A stretch of DNA of 64,000 bases from Caccoplasma sp905210875 (GCA_963931635.1 OZ007034.1:1798001-1862000); one strand, 5' to 3'. Shown: positions 52,101 through 60,233, counted from the first letter of the stretch. The notes: generated from the letters alone by a model not told the origin. Program-made: numbers and translations.

Positions 52101-52807
52101 AAATGGCCTATTCGCTCTACCTGGCAGGTTTCGATGTGAAAGATGTTCACATGACCGACCTTATCAGCGGCCGCGAAACGCTCGAAGATGTAAACATGAT
52201 TGTTTACTGCGGCGGATTCTCCAACTCCGACGTGCTTGGCTCGGCCAAAGGTTGGGCCGGCGGATTCCTCTGGAACGAAAAGGCCAAACGGGCTCTCGAC
52301 AACTTCTATGCCCGCCCCGATACCCTCAGTCTGGGTATCTGCAACGGTTGCCAACTCATGGTGGAGTTGGGACTGCTTACCCCCGACCACGAAGAGAAAC
52401 CGCGTATGCTGCATAACGACTCGCACAAGTTTGAGTCGCAGTTCCTCGGTCTCACCATACCTAAGAACAACTCTGTCATGTTCGGCTCCCTGTCGGGCAG
52501 CAAGTTGGGTATCTGGGTGGCTCATGGAGAGGGAAAATTCAGCTTCCCCTATGCCCTCGACAAGTATAATGTCGTGGCCCAGTACAGCTACGATGCCTAT
52601 CCGGCCAACCCCAACGGTTCGCCCAGTGCCGTGGCCGGTATTGCTTCGGCCGATGGTCGTCACCTGGCCATGATGCCTCACCTCGAACGGGCCATCTTCC
52701 CGTGGCAATGGGGATATTATCCACGCAATCGCCGCGATGACGAAATTACGCCGTGGATAGAGGCTTTTGTAAATGCCCGCAAATGGGTCGAGAATAATAA
52801 ACGATAA
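49118..52807 (+). CDS. purL: Phosphoribosylformylglycinamidine synthase, single-chain
   Basis: The 1229-residue FGAM synthase makes formylglycinamidine ribonucleotide from FGAR, glutamine and ATP in purine synthesis. Order of parts: an N-terminal PurS-like domain, a linker, the first AIRS-type half ('VNSEHCRHKIFNG', 'KAETHNFPTTVEPFNGAATG'), the second half ('IHDHGAGGHLNAL', 'NIPTGKDSLSMTQKY'), and a C-terminal glutamine amidotransferase with the nucleophile C1075 in 'LGICNGCQLM' and 'WVAHGEGKF' bearing the His/Glu. This is the long fused form of proteobacteria and Bacteroidetes. The PurF-like gene follows after 25 bases. Confidence 0.97.
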   Translation: MVLFFKNPEQQIIAVDVTHELSTTEVEKLSWLFGQAQLLAETRLDGWFVGPRKEMITPWSTNAVEITQNMGLDGILRIEEFFPVADGNAEHDPMLQRMYNGIDQKIFEINKQPDPIVYIDDIVAYNAQEGLALSDEEVKYLNDLSRKLGRKLTDSEVFGFSQVNSEHCRHKIFNGVFIIDGVEKESSLFKLIKKTSQENPNNLVSAYKDNVAFNKGPVVEQFAPATQDKPDFFEIKDIETVISLKAETHNFPTTVEPFNGAATGTGGEIRDRLGGGKASLPIAGTAVYMTSYPRTEEGREWENAMQPRKWLYQTPEQILIKASNGASDFGNKFGQPLICGSLLTFEHAENYKKFAYDKVIMLAGGVGFAARRDALKGEAAPGEKVVVMGGDNYRIGMGGGAVSSVETGQYANAIELNAVQRANPEMQKRVSNVIRALAESDKNPIISIHDHGAGGHLNALSELVESTGGKIDMWKLPIGDPTLSAKEIVGNESQERMGMLIAEKDIDHVRRIAERERAPMYVVGETTGDHRFVFEQKDGVRPIDLEMDDMFGKAPRTIMHDKTIEEKYEDVTYNVADIYQYVEQVLQLEAVACKDWLTNKVDRSVTGKVARQQCQGEIQLPLSDCGVVALDYRGKAGIATSIGHAPQAAMIDPAAGSVLSVAEALTNIVWAPLAEGLDSVSLSANWMWPCKNPGEDARLYRAVEACSQFACDLGINIPTGKDSLSMTQKYGDEKVYSPGTVIISAGAEVSDVKKVVSPVLVRDARTAVYYIDFSFDAFALGGSAFAQSLGRVGKEAPTVRDSEYFASAFNAIQQLIAEDLILAGHDISAGGMITALLEMNFGNTEGGLEVKLDKIPEKDLIKILFSENPGVLIQVKDRKAVEKILEEAGVGYAVISHPCSERHILVSKDGAEYLFGIDHLRDVWFSSSYLLDRKQSGEEQAKARFLNYKEQPLHYHFNKEFTGKMQSYGISADRRTHSGVKAAIIREKGVNGDREMAYSLYLAGFDVKDVHMTDLISGRETLEDVNMIVYCGGFSNSDVLGSAKGWAGGFLWNEKAKRALDNFYARPDTLSLGICNGCQLMVELGLLTPDHEEKPRMLHNDSHKFESQFLGLTIPKNNSVMFGSLSGSKLGIWVAHGEGKFSFPYALDKYNVVAQYSYDAYPANPNGSPSAVAGIASADGRHLAMMPHLERAIFPWQWGYYPRNRRDDEITPWIEAFVNARKWVENNKR

Positions 52808-52832
52808 CCTGGAACCTTAATTACTGAAATTT

Positions 52833-54236
52833 ATGGGCGGTTTTTTCGGAACCATAAAGAAAACAAACTGTGTTGCCGATTTGTATTACGGCATTGACTA
52901 TAATTCCCATCTGGGAACCAAGCGCGGCGGTATGGTAACCTTTGACAAAGGTTACTTTACCCGCTCGATACACAACATTGAAAGCTCGTATTTCCGGACC
53001 AAATTCGAAGCCGACCTGCCTACGTTTTCGGGAAATTCGGGTATCGGTATCATCAGCGATACCGATGCGCAGCCTATCATATTCAGTTGCCATCTCGGCA
53101 AGTTTGCCATCGTTACGGTGGCCAAGGTCAATAACCTGCCCGAGCTCGAAAAGGAGTTGCTCGACAAGGGGCACCACTTCTGCGAACACAGTAACGGCAT
53201 CACCAACCAGACCGAGTTGATAGGTACCCTTATCTCCGAAGGCAAAGATTATGTCGACGGCATCGAGAACGTGCAGAACAAGCTCAAAGGCTCCTGCTCG
53301 ATGCTGCTTCTCACCGAGAATGGTATTATTGCCGCCCGCGACAAGTATGGCCGCACCCCTATATTGGTAGGGAAAGGTAGCGAGGGCTACGCCGTATCGT
53401 CGGAGTCATGCAGTTTTCCCAACCTTGGATATGAGACCTGCTACAACATAGGGCCCGGCGAGGTGGTGATGGTCACGGCCGACGGGTTCACCCAGCTGCG
53501 CAAGCCCAACAAGAAGATGCAGATATGCTCGTTCCTGTGGGTTTACTACGGCTATCCTGTGTGTGAATACGAGGGTAAGAATGTCGACCACGTGCGCTTT
53601 GAATGTGGTTGCGAGATGGGCGAGAAAGACGATGTCGAGGCTGATTTCGTTTCGGCTATTCCCGATTCGGGTATCGGTATGGCGCTGGGTTATGCCGAGG
53701 GTAAGAAGATACCCTACAAACGGGGCATTGTGAAGTATACCCCCACATGGCCGCGCAGTTTCACCCCGCCCACGCAGGAGTTGCGCGAGTTGGTGGCCAA
53801 GATGAAGCTGATACCCAACCCCGACCTTATCAACGGTAAGCGTGTTGTCTTCTGCGACGATTCCATCGTGCGCGGTACGCAGTTGCGCGATAATGTGTGC
53901 GACCTTTTCCGTTGCGGAGCCAAGGAGGTGCATATGCGCATCAGCTGTCCGCCCCTTATCTATCCGTGCCGCTTTGTCAACTTCACGGCATCGAAGTCGG
54001 AACTCGAACTGATAACCCGCCGCATCATTCAACAGTTTGAAGGCGACCATACCAAAAATCTTGAAGCCTATGCCCAGACAGGTTCGCCTGAGTATGAGCG
54101 CATGGTCGAGGAGATACGCCGACAACTGAAAATTACATCGTTGAAGTTCAACCCCCTCGAAACACTGGTCAAGGCCATCGGCCTGCCCAAGGAGTGCATC
54201 TGCACCCACTGTTTCGACGGTACAAGTTATGAGTAA
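52833..54236 (+). CDS. PurF-like amidophosphoribosyltransferase paralogue without catalytic cysteine
   Basis: A 467-residue homologue of PurF, the first enzyme of purine synthesis. The phosphoribosyltransferase half is intact, with the PRPP motif 'VVFCDDSIVRGTQL' near residues 338-351. The glutaminase half begins MGGFFGTI, whereas active PurF begins MCGI, where the cysteine exposed after Met removal attacks glutamine. Here that residue is Gly, so glutamine cannot be used in the normal way; ammonia or another nitrogen donor, or a regulatory role, would be needed. Several cysteines near the C-terminus ('CICTHCFDG') and in 'RFECGCEMGEKDD' recall the Fe-S ligands of Bacillus-type PurF. It shares an operon with purL and ends at a perfect hairpin. 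Confidence 0.85.
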   Translation: MGGFFGTIKKTNCVADLYYGIDYNSHLGTKRGGMVTFDKGYFTRSIHNIESSYFRTKFEADLPTFSGNSGIGIISDTDAQPIIFSCHLGKFAIVTVAKVNNLPELEKELLDKGHHFCEHSNGITNQTELIGTLISEGKDYVDGIENVQNKLKGSCSMLLLTENGIIAARDKYGRTPILVGKGSEGYAVSSESCSFPNLGYETCYNIGPGEVVMVTADGFTQLRKPNKKMQICSFLWVYYGYPVCEYEGKNVDHVRFECGCEMGEKDDVEADFVSAIPDSGIGMALGYAEGKKIPYKRGIVKYTPTWPRSFTPPTQELRELVAKMKLIPNPDLINGKRVVFCDDSIVRGTQLRDNVCDLFRCGAKEVHMRISCPPLIYPCRFVNFTASKSELELITRRIIQQFEGDHTKNLEAYAQTGSPEYERMVEEIRRQLKITSLKFNPLETLVKAIGLPKECICTHCFDGTSYE

Positions 54237-54248
54237 TCGAATCATTGT

Positions 54249-54288
54249 AAGAAGAGGGGGCGGCAAAATTTTGCCGCCCCCTCTTCTT
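54249..54288. terminator. Terminator-type palindrome after the PurF-like gene
   Basis: A 40-base perfect palindrome (20 + 20) begins 12 bases after the stop codon. The T-run is short, but the stem is very strong. Confidence 0.75.
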
Positions 54289-54309
54289 GTATGTGCCGTA
54301 AATCTTTTT

Positions 54310-54317
54310 TATATTTG
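54310..54317 (+). promoter_or_regulatory. Promoter of the Sel1 gene pair
   Basis: TATATTTG (-7) with TTG at 54287-54289, 20 bases upstream, at the very end of the preceding terminator. The leader to the first ATG is about 165 bases and shows no clear fold. Confidence 0.55.
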
Positions 54318-54490
54318 TAGATGAGGTCTCGGAGTGTGCCATGTAGCGTTTGTATGTAGTGGTGCGCAGAGGGGAGAGGGGGCTAGAGGCCTTGGGTCGA
54401 TAAGAAACGTCAGTACAATGCCCCTTACTCCTGGAGTTTTTGCTCTTCGTTGTAATTTGTTCGATATTAACCGATTTTATATAGTATTCC

Positions 54491-55102
54491 ATGAAAAGTA
54501 TCTATTCGATGTTTCGTTCACTGAGTGTGGTTGTCGTAATGGTTTCAAGCTGTATGCTCTTTCCGGTAGAAGGAGAGGCTTCGACGGTGGCTTCGCCTTA
54601 TGTGCTGACTCAGATATCGCCTTATGAGAAACAGAAAATACAGGGCTATCTCGACAAGGCCTGGCAATATTATCTGAAAAAGGATTATGACAATGCCCTG
54701 CTCTGGTGGCGTAAGGCGGCTAAACATAATGTTGCTGCCGCTCAATACAACATCGGTCTTTGTTATGAACGGGGTACCGGTGTGAAGGCCGATATGAAGA
54801 CGGCCGTCGAATGGTACCAGAAAGCTGCCGATCAGAATATGCCCGGAGCCCAGTACAACTTGGGTTATTGTTATGCCGAGGGTAAAGGGGTAAAACAAGA
54901 TTATGAGAAAGCTTTTGAGTGGTGGCGTGCAGCTGCCGGCCTAGGTCTGCCCGAGGCACAGTACAGTGTCGGGTGGTGTTATTTCGAAGGCCGGGGTGTG
55001 AAGCAGGACTATGAAGAGGCCCTCAAATGGTACCGTCTGGCAGCCGAAAAAGGAAACAGCGATGCAATAGCAGCTCTTTCCGAGTTGGGAGAGGAGATAT
55101 GA
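54491..55102 (+). CDS. Small secreted Sel1-repeat protein
   Basis: A 203-residue protein with a signal peptide (FRSLSVVVVMVSSCMLF) and about four Sel1 repeats ('AAAQYNIGLCYERGTGVKAD', 'PGAQYNLGYCYAEGKGVKQD', 'PEAQYSVGWCYFEGRGVKQD'). The repeats keep the Gly-x-x-Tyr and Gly-x-Gly-Val-x-x-Asp spacing closely. It lies 63 bases before a much larger Sel1 protein gene on the same strand. Role unknown; a scaffold for envelope or secreted proteins is the usual guess. Confidence 0.85.
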   Translation: MKSIYSMFRSLSVVVVMVSSCMLFPVEGEASTVASPYVLTQISPYEKQKIQGYLDKAWQYYLKKDYDNALLWWRKAAKHNVAAAQYNIGLCYERGTGVKADMKTAVEWYQKAADQNMPGAQYNLGYCYAEGKGVKQDYEKAFEWWRAAAGLGLPEAQYSVGWCYFEGRGVKQDYEEALKWYRLAAEKGNSDAIAALSELGEEI

Positions 55103-55165
55103 TTTTCCCTATCGGGATTTCATAGACACCCCGTTTTGTAATAATTTGTAAATAATAGAGTAGCT

Positions 55166-57316
55166 ATGCAGCCCAAATTGTCGAAATGCCAGGTGTGGAC
55201 AAGTTTATTGTTGTTCATTTTTTTGTTCCCTGTGGGAGAGTCGGTGGCACAGAACCCGCTGAATGATGTGAAGCACGAAGTTCTCTTTGCCTACCCACCC
55301 AAATCGTCTCTGCGGGCAGCACGCTGGTTGCGTAAGGCCGACAAGTTCAAGGCCGAAGGAAACGCCGAGAAAGCCGTCTCGTATTATGTCAAGGCCGCTG
55401 AGAAGAACGATGCCCGCGGACAGTTCCTTCTGAGTCTCTGTTATAACAATGGGTATGGAGTAGATGCCGATGGTGAGAAGGCCATGCATTGGCTTTCTCT
55501 TTCGGCGAAACAAGGTTATGCATTGGCTCAGAACCTTATGGGAGTGCTATATACCTATAAGGAAAACGCTGATTATAAAAAAGCGTTGACCTATTACAAA
55601 AAAGCCGCTCTCCAAGGGTATAGTGGGGCCCAGCACAATGTTGGCTGGTGCTATTACAATGGCTATGGTGTAGATGCCGACCAGGAAGAGGCCATGCGTT
55701 GGATAAGAATGGCTGCCGAGCAAGGATATGGTTTGGCCTTGGACATGATGTGGCAGGCATATTATTTCGGCATGAAAAATTTGCCGCGTGATTATAAGCA
55801 ATCGGCCGAATGGATGGAAAAAGCGATAGCCAAGGGAGAGCAGATGCCGCAGTTCTATCTGGCAACGTTGTATCTCGAAGGCAAGGGAGTAGAGGTCGAT
55901 ACGGTTAAGGCTCTGTCGCTCTTTACGCAATCGGCCGAGGCGGGATATATGTGGTCGCAAAACAAGTTGGGTGGTCTTTATGAGGTGGGCATTGGTGTGC
56001 CCGCCGACAGTGCCGCTGCTTATGCCTGGTATAAAAAGGCGGCCGAACAGGGCCTTGCCGATGCGCAAAATAATGTGGGCCGTTGTTACCGTATAGGCAT
56101 CGGGGTGGAAGAGACCCCGGCTTTGGCCGTGGAGTGGTATCAGCAAGCCTCTAAGAATGGTAATGTATATGCCATGAGCAACTTGGGGTGGTGCTATGAA
56201 CAGGGTTATGGTATCGACAAAAATCACGCATGCGCCTTACAATATTATAAGGAGGCTGCCGACCACCATTATGCCGAAGCTTATCTTGGCATGGGCCGAC
56301 TTTATTGGAAGGGGATTGGCGTGAAGCGGGATTATACCGAAGCCGGCATTTGCCTCCATCGGGCCGCGGGTGCGGGAGTGTCGGCCGCTTACGAGGAACT
56401 GGGTCGTTTTTATGAGAGCGACAGTACCGGATTCCGTAACGACAAGGAATCTTTCGACTGGTATATGTTGGCGGCGGACAAGGGCTCGTCTTATGCCACT
56501 TGGCGATTGGGTCGTTTCTATCAGTTGGGCCGTGGCGTGGCGCAGGATTATGGCAAGGCCATTGAATATCTGTGCCGGGTGAGCCATATGAATAAAACGG
56601 CGCTGGTGAATTTGGGCGACTGTTATAAAGTCACCGAAGTTTACGACCGGGCTTTTGATTGTTATGAAGAGGCTTTTGAAAGAGGTCAGAAAAATGCAGC
56701 CTGCTGCATAGCAGTAATGTATGAGAAGGGTTTGGGGGTGGCTGTCGATAATGATGAGGCCATGAAGTGGTACACGCTCGGGGCAGAGGCGGGAGACCGC
56801 TACGCCCAATATCTTTTGGGGCGGCGTTACCTCATGGGCGACATTGTGCCGGCCGATACCTCACTGGCGATAGAATGGCTTTCCCGTTCAGGGGAAAATG
56901 GCTATGCGCCGGCTTGGTGTCAATTAGGGGTGTCCTATACGACCGGAAAATATATGCCTCGTAATTACCCAAAGGCTTTTGCATATTATTATCGGGCTGC
57001 CCAGATGGGAGACGATTATTCCGCCTTTGCATTGGGCGAATGTTATCGGAAGGGCCGAGGGTGTGAACAAAACGATACCTTGTCTTTCCAATGGTTCGCA
57101 CGGGCGGTTGAACATGGAGATGTTTTCGCTCAAAAAAAACTGGGCGACTGTTATTTTTATGGCTGGGGAGTGGAAAAGAACCGCGAAGAGGCCGTAAAAT
57201 ATTATAGAATGGCGGCCGATAATGGACTCGCTTCGGCACAAAAGATGTTGAAGAAAATAGAAAAAGAGAAAATGACTCGGAAAGAAACCTCATTTTCCGA
57301 TGCTGAAAATCGATAA
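55166..57316 (+). CDS. Large secreted Sel1-repeat protein
   Basis: A 716-residue protein with a signal peptide (LLLFIFLFPVGESVAQ) followed by about seventeen Sel1 repeats that fill the rest of the chain, for example 'GAQHNVGWCYYNGYGVDADQ' and 'YAQYLLGRRYLMGDIVPADT'. There is no catalytic domain, membrane helix or anchor, so it is a soluble solenoid of the periplasm or exterior. Some repeats near 440-520 diverge ('ALVNLGDCYKVTEVYDRAFD'), which may form a binding surface. It is probably co-transcribed with the smaller Sel1 gene. The first ATG is in register with the signal peptide and was kept. Confidence 0.86.
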   Translation: MQPKLSKCQVWTSLLLFIFLFPVGESVAQNPLNDVKHEVLFAYPPKSSLRAARWLRKADKFKAEGNAEKAVSYYVKAAEKNDARGQFLLSLCYNNGYGVDADGEKAMHWLSLSAKQGYALAQNLMGVLYTYKENADYKKALTYYKKAALQGYSGAQHNVGWCYYNGYGVDADQEEAMRWIRMAAEQGYGLALDMMWQAYYFGMKNLPRDYKQSAEWMEKAIAKGEQMPQFYLATLYLEGKGVEVDTVKALSLFTQSAEAGYMWSQNKLGGLYEVGIGVPADSAAAYAWYKKAAEQGLADAQNNVGRCYRIGIGVEETPALAVEWYQQASKNGNVYAMSNLGWCYEQGYGIDKNHACALQYYKEAADHHYAEAYLGMGRLYWKGIGVKRDYTEAGICLHRAAGAGVSAAYEELGRFYESDSTGFRNDKESFDWYMLAADKGSSYATWRLGRFYQLGRGVAQDYGKAIEYLCRVSHMNKTALVNLGDCYKVTEVYDRAFDCYEEAFERGQKNAACCIAVMYEKGLGVAVDNDEAMKWYTLGAEAGDRYAQYLLGRRYLMGDIVPADTSLAIEWLSRSGENGYAPAWCQLGVSYTTGKYMPRNYPKAFAYYYRAAQMGDDYSAFALGECYRKGRGCEQNDTLSFQWFARAVEHGDVFAQKKLGDCYFYGWGVEKNREEAVKYYRMAADNGLASAQKMLKKIEKEKMTRKETSFSDAENR

Positions 57317-57535
57317 AGTGCCGTCTGTCGGGGTTGACGGAATGAAGAGATTATAGGTTTTCCCTGTCTTTTCATTCGTTAAAAAAGGTGTGTCGTGTCT
57401 TTTTGTTTTAAATTAATGGTGAATTTGAAGTTTTTGTAGAAGAGACTTTCGGAAGACAGCTTGTTTCCTTTTAGAAAGTTTGACAAAATGCCAGAAAATA
57501 ATTTTCATTTTTCTTGTGTGGCTCATAGAATTTTG

Positions 57536-57543
57536 TATTTTTG
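57536..57543 (+). promoter_or_regulatory. Promoter of gdhA
   Basis: TATTTTTG (-7) with TTG at 57514-57516, 19 bases upstream, and a 25-base leader after the expected start. It agrees well with the Bacteroidetes consensus. Confidence 0.7.
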
Positions 57544-57575
57544 TTGTATGAAAATAACCCCTAAAATCTGCGACT

Positions 57576-58910
57576 ATGAACATTCAGACAATTATGAATA
57601 ATCTGTCGGCCAAGCACCCCGGGGAATCGGAGTATTTGCAGGCCGTACACGAAGTTTTGCTTTCGATAGAAGAGATTTACAACCAGCATCCCGAGTTTGA
57701 AAAAGCCAAGATTATTGAGCGTATGGTCGAGCCTGACCGTATCTTTACCTTTAAGGTGCCTTGGGTCGACGACAAAGGCAATGTACAGGTAAACCTTGGT
57801 TATCGCGTACAGTTTAATAATGCCATTGGCCCGTACAAAGGCGGAATTCGTTTCCATGCCTCGGTCAATCTTTCTATTTTGAAATTCCTTGGCTTTGAGC
57901 AGACTTTCAAGAATGCGCTTACCACCTTGCCTATGGGTGGCGGCAAAGGCGGTTCCGATTTTAGTCCGCGCGGTAAGTCCGATGCCGAAATCATGCGTTT
58001 CTGCCAGGCCTTCATGTTGGAATTGTGGCGTCATCTCGGGCCCGATACCGATGTGCCGGCCGGCGATATCGGTGTAGGTGGCCGCGAAGTGGGCTATATG
58101 TTTGGAATGTATAAAAAGTTGGCACAGGAACATACCGGAACATTCACCGGCAAAGGCATCGAATTTGGCGGTTCGCTCATTCGTCCCGAAGCAACCGGAT
58201 TCGGTGGTCTCTATTTCGTAAAACAGATGTTGGAAACCAAGGGCCTTTCACTGCAAGGAAAGACCATCGCTGTCAGCGGATTCGGAAATGTGGCCTGGGG
58301 AGCTGTGACCAAAGCCACCCAGCTGGGTGCCAAAGTGGTTACCTTGTCGGGCCCCGACGGATATGTTTACGACCCCGATGGCGTGAGCGGCGAGAAAATC
58401 GATTATATGCTCGAACTACGTGCCTCGGGCAATGATATTGTCGCTCCCTATGCCGAGAAGTATGGTGTACAGTTCTTCCCCGACCGTCGTCCGTGGGAGC
58501 AGAAGGTCGACATTGCCCTGCCTTGCGCTACGCAGAACGAACTCGATGCCGACGATGCCCGTCGCCTTATCGACAACGGTGTGATATGTGTGGGCGAGAT
58601 TTCCAACATGGGTTGCCGCCCCGAAGCCATCGACCTTTTCATTCAGCATCATATCATGTATGGTCCCGGTAAGGCTGTAAATGCAGGCGGTGTGGCTACA
58701 TCGGGTCTGGAAATGACACAGAATGCCATGCACATCAGTTGGAGCGCCGAAGAGGTAGACCGTCGTCTGCACGACATCATGCGCGATATTCATACCCAAT
58801 GTGTAAAATACGGAACTGAACCCGATGGATATATCAACTATATGAAGGGGGCCAATATTGCCGGCTTCATGAAAGTGGCCAAAGCCATGTTGGCACAAGG
58901 TATCTTGTAA
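57576..58910 (+). CDS. gdhA: Glutamate dehydrogenase, hexameric, NADP-type
   Basis: The 444-residue enzyme interconverts 2-oxoglutarate plus ammonia and glutamate and is a main ammonia-assimilating enzyme of gut Bacteroidales. Substrate-site residues are in 'GPYKGGIRFH' (K88) and 'PMGGGKGGSDF' (K124), with 'VPAGDIGVGGREVGYMFG' holding the catalytic Asp. The cofactor domain begins 'AVSGFGNVAWGA', and the residues after that strand favour NADP. Length is exactly that of the bacterial hexameric class. It is monocistronic with a strong promoter and terminator, consistent with high expression. Confidence 0.96.
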   Translation: MNIQTIMNNLSAKHPGESEYLQAVHEVLLSIEEIYNQHPEFEKAKIIERMVEPDRIFTFKVPWVDDKGNVQVNLGYRVQFNNAIGPYKGGIRFHASVNLSILKFLGFEQTFKNALTTLPMGGGKGGSDFSPRGKSDAEIMRFCQAFMLELWRHLGPDTDVPAGDIGVGGREVGYMFGMYKKLAQEHTGTFTGKGIEFGGSLIRPEATGFGGLYFVKQMLETKGLSLQGKTIAVSGFGNVAWGAVTKATQLGAKVVTLSGPDGYVYDPDGVSGEKIDYMLELRASGNDIVAPYAEKYGVQFFPDRRPWEQKVDIALPCATQNELDADDARRLIDNGVICVGEISNMGCRPEAIDLFIQHHIMYGPGKAVNAGGVATSGLEMTQNAMHISWSAEEVDRRLHDIMRDIHTQCVKYGTEPDGYINYMKGANIAGFMKVAKAMLAQGIL

Positions 58911-58936
58911 TTTACAGGATAGCTAATGATAAGCAG

Positions 58937-58974
58937 GTCCCGCAGGAAGAAAAATCTTCTTGCGGGACTTTTTT
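58937..58974 (+). terminator. Terminator of gdhA
   Basis: A 14-bp stem (GTCCCGCAGGAAGA with its complement, one G-T pair, AAAA loop) followed by TTTTTTT. Confidence 0.9.
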
Positions 58975-59032
58975 ATGTAAGAAAAGGTATGTTGGAATTG
59001 AAGATAAGATGATGATGAATAAACGGACGGAT

Positions 59033-59374
59033 TTATTCGCCTTGTGAAGAGGCGATGTCGTAATTTGTCGTAATCCAGTTTATCAATTCGCTCAATAAGG
59101 GAATGAGACTATATCCCTTTTCGGTCAGCTCGTATTCTACCCTTGGCGGAATTTCGGGAAAGACCTGCCGGCTTATCAGGCAGTCTTTTTCGAGAGCCCG
59201 CAGGGTGACGGTAAGCATCCGTTGTGAAATATCGCCCAGACTTCGTTGTATGTCCGAGAATCGCATTTTACCATTGGCATTCAATGAGATGAGTACCAGT
59301 ACCGACCATTTGTTCCCGATGTGCGAAAGAATATCGCGCACGGGACATACTCCTGTGTGATAAAAAGTTTTCAT
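59033..59374 (-). CDS. HxlR-family winged-helix regulator
   Basis: A 113-residue regulator. 'CPVRDILSHIGNKWSVLVLISL' is the HxlR signature, followed by the recognition helix 'GDISQRMLTVTLRALEKDCLI' and the wing 'PPRVEYELTEKGYSL'. The cysteine at position 10 is the one that senses reactive electrophiles or oxidants in YodB/HypR-type members. I chose MKTFYHTG rather than an upstream TTG, which adds no homology. The divergent neighbour is a DJ-1/PfpI-type gene, and a dyad lies between them, so this regulator probably controls both in response to redox or carbonyl stress. Confidence 0.9.
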   Translation of the reverse strand: MKTFYHTGVCPVRDILSHIGNKWSVLVLISLNANGKMRFSDIQRSLGDISQRMLTVTLRALEKDCLISRQVFPEIPPRVEYELTEKGYSLIPLLSELINWITTNYDIASSQGE

Positions 59375-59412
59375 ATTTTTAACAATCTCTATTGCTCTTG
59401 TTTTCAATAATG

Positions 59413-59428
59413 GTTACTGTTTTGTAAC
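59413..59428. promoter_or_regulatory. Candidate HxlR operator between HxlR and DJ-1 genes
   Basis: GTTAC-N6-GTAAC, a 16-base dyad 39 bases before the HxlR start. Related half-sites recur at about 59452 (GTTACTT) and 59510 (AGTAACTATTG). HxlR proteins bind such TAC/GTA dyads. Confidence 0.5.
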
Positions 59429-59541
59429 TATCTGATTGTGATGTTACTTCTTGGATTATTGGACGCCTTTTTTAATCTTTGCTGCACAAAGATGAGAAAC
59501 GTATTAAAAGTAACTATTGTTTCACTAAAAGAAAAAATATT

Positions 59542-60069
59542 ATGGCAAAGAAAGTTGCAGTTTTAGCCGTGAATCCGGTGAACGGTATGGGGTTGTTTAC
59601 CTATTTGGAAACCTTTTATGAAAACAAGATTGAGTTCAAGGTGTTTGCCGTATCCGATACGACGGCGATTCATACCAATTCGGGAGTTGCATTGAAGGCC
59701 GATGATGTCGTCTTTTCTCTCAAAGGACACGCCGACGATTTTGATGCACTGGTATTTTCCTGCGGCGATGCTATCCCGGTATTTCAGGCGCATGCCTCCG
59801 AGGCATATAATCTGGCGATGATAGATGTCATTCGGGAATTTGCCGCCAAGGAAAAGCTGATAATCGGGCATTGTGCGGCCGCATTGATATTTGAAAAAGC
59901 CGGAATTACTGTCGGGAAAAAAGTGGCCGTGCACCCCATGGCCAAAGTTGCCATACAGCAGGGCCAAGCTACCGACGCTCCTTATGAGGTTGATAGCCAC
60001 CTGTACACGGCACAGAATGAACATTCCATTGAGGCCATGATGCCGGCTTTGCTCAAAGCGTTACGATGA
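59542..60069 (+). CDS. DJ-1/PfpI-family protein
   Basis: A 175-residue protein of the flavodoxin-like class-I glutaminase fold. The nucleophile-elbow cysteine is C111 in 'LIIGHCAAALIFEKAG', and 'VFSCGDAIPVF' precedes it. DJ-1/PfpI proteins act as redox-sensitive chaperones, glyoxalase-like enzymes or peptidases; activity here is not certain because the residues beside the cysteine differ from the classical 'AICHG'. The start MAKKVAVLAV is 63 bases after a Met that gives an unrelated extension. Divergent from an HxlR regulator with a reactive cysteine, it likely serves in oxidative or carbonyl stress. A terminator follows. Confidence 0.82.
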   Translation: MAKKVAVLAVNPVNGMGLFTYLETFYENKIEFKVFAVSDTTAIHTNSGVALKADDVVFSLKGHADDFDALVFSCGDAIPVFQAHASEAYNLAMIDVIREFAAKEKLIIGHCAAALIFEKAGITVGKKVAVHPMAKVAIQQGQATDAPYEVDSHLYTAQNEHSIEAMMPALLKALR

Positions 60070-60089
60070 TTTTCAGCGAAGGTTAGGAC

Positions 60090-60124
60090 AAAGAGAAACG
60101 AGTATAACTTGTTTCTCTTTTTTG
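60090..60124 (+). terminator. Terminator of the DJ-1/PfpI gene
   Basis: A 10-bp stem AAAGAGAAAC / GTTTCTCTTT with an 11-base loop runs into a T-run, 20 bases after the stop. Confidence 0.75.
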
Positions 60125-60225
60125 TATGTTGTATGCAAGGGGTAAAGTCGGTTAAAAGTTGTGTGACATGGTGGGAGCGGGGGGCATTTTTTGAACGATG
60201 TATTGCAATTTTGCGGCAAAAATTC

Positions 60226-60233
60226 TATATTTG
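60226..60233 (+). promoter_or_regulatory. Promoter of the etfB-etfA-acyl-CoA dehydrogenase operon
   Basis: TATATTTG (-7) with TTG at 60203-60205, 20 bases upstream, and about 50 bases of leader. Confidence 0.6.

Noticed and set aside
49229..52708. 1159-codon open frame antisense to purL
   Set aside because: It is a shadow. The sense gene rarely uses TTA, CTA and TCA codons, so the antisense strand lacks stops. The sense frame is unmistakable PurL.
55166..57316. Periodic DNA repeats in the Sel1 gene considered as CRISPR-like or tandem repeat
   Set aside because: The period of about 108 bases reflects the 36-residue protein repeat; the copies differ strongly at DNA level and are coding.
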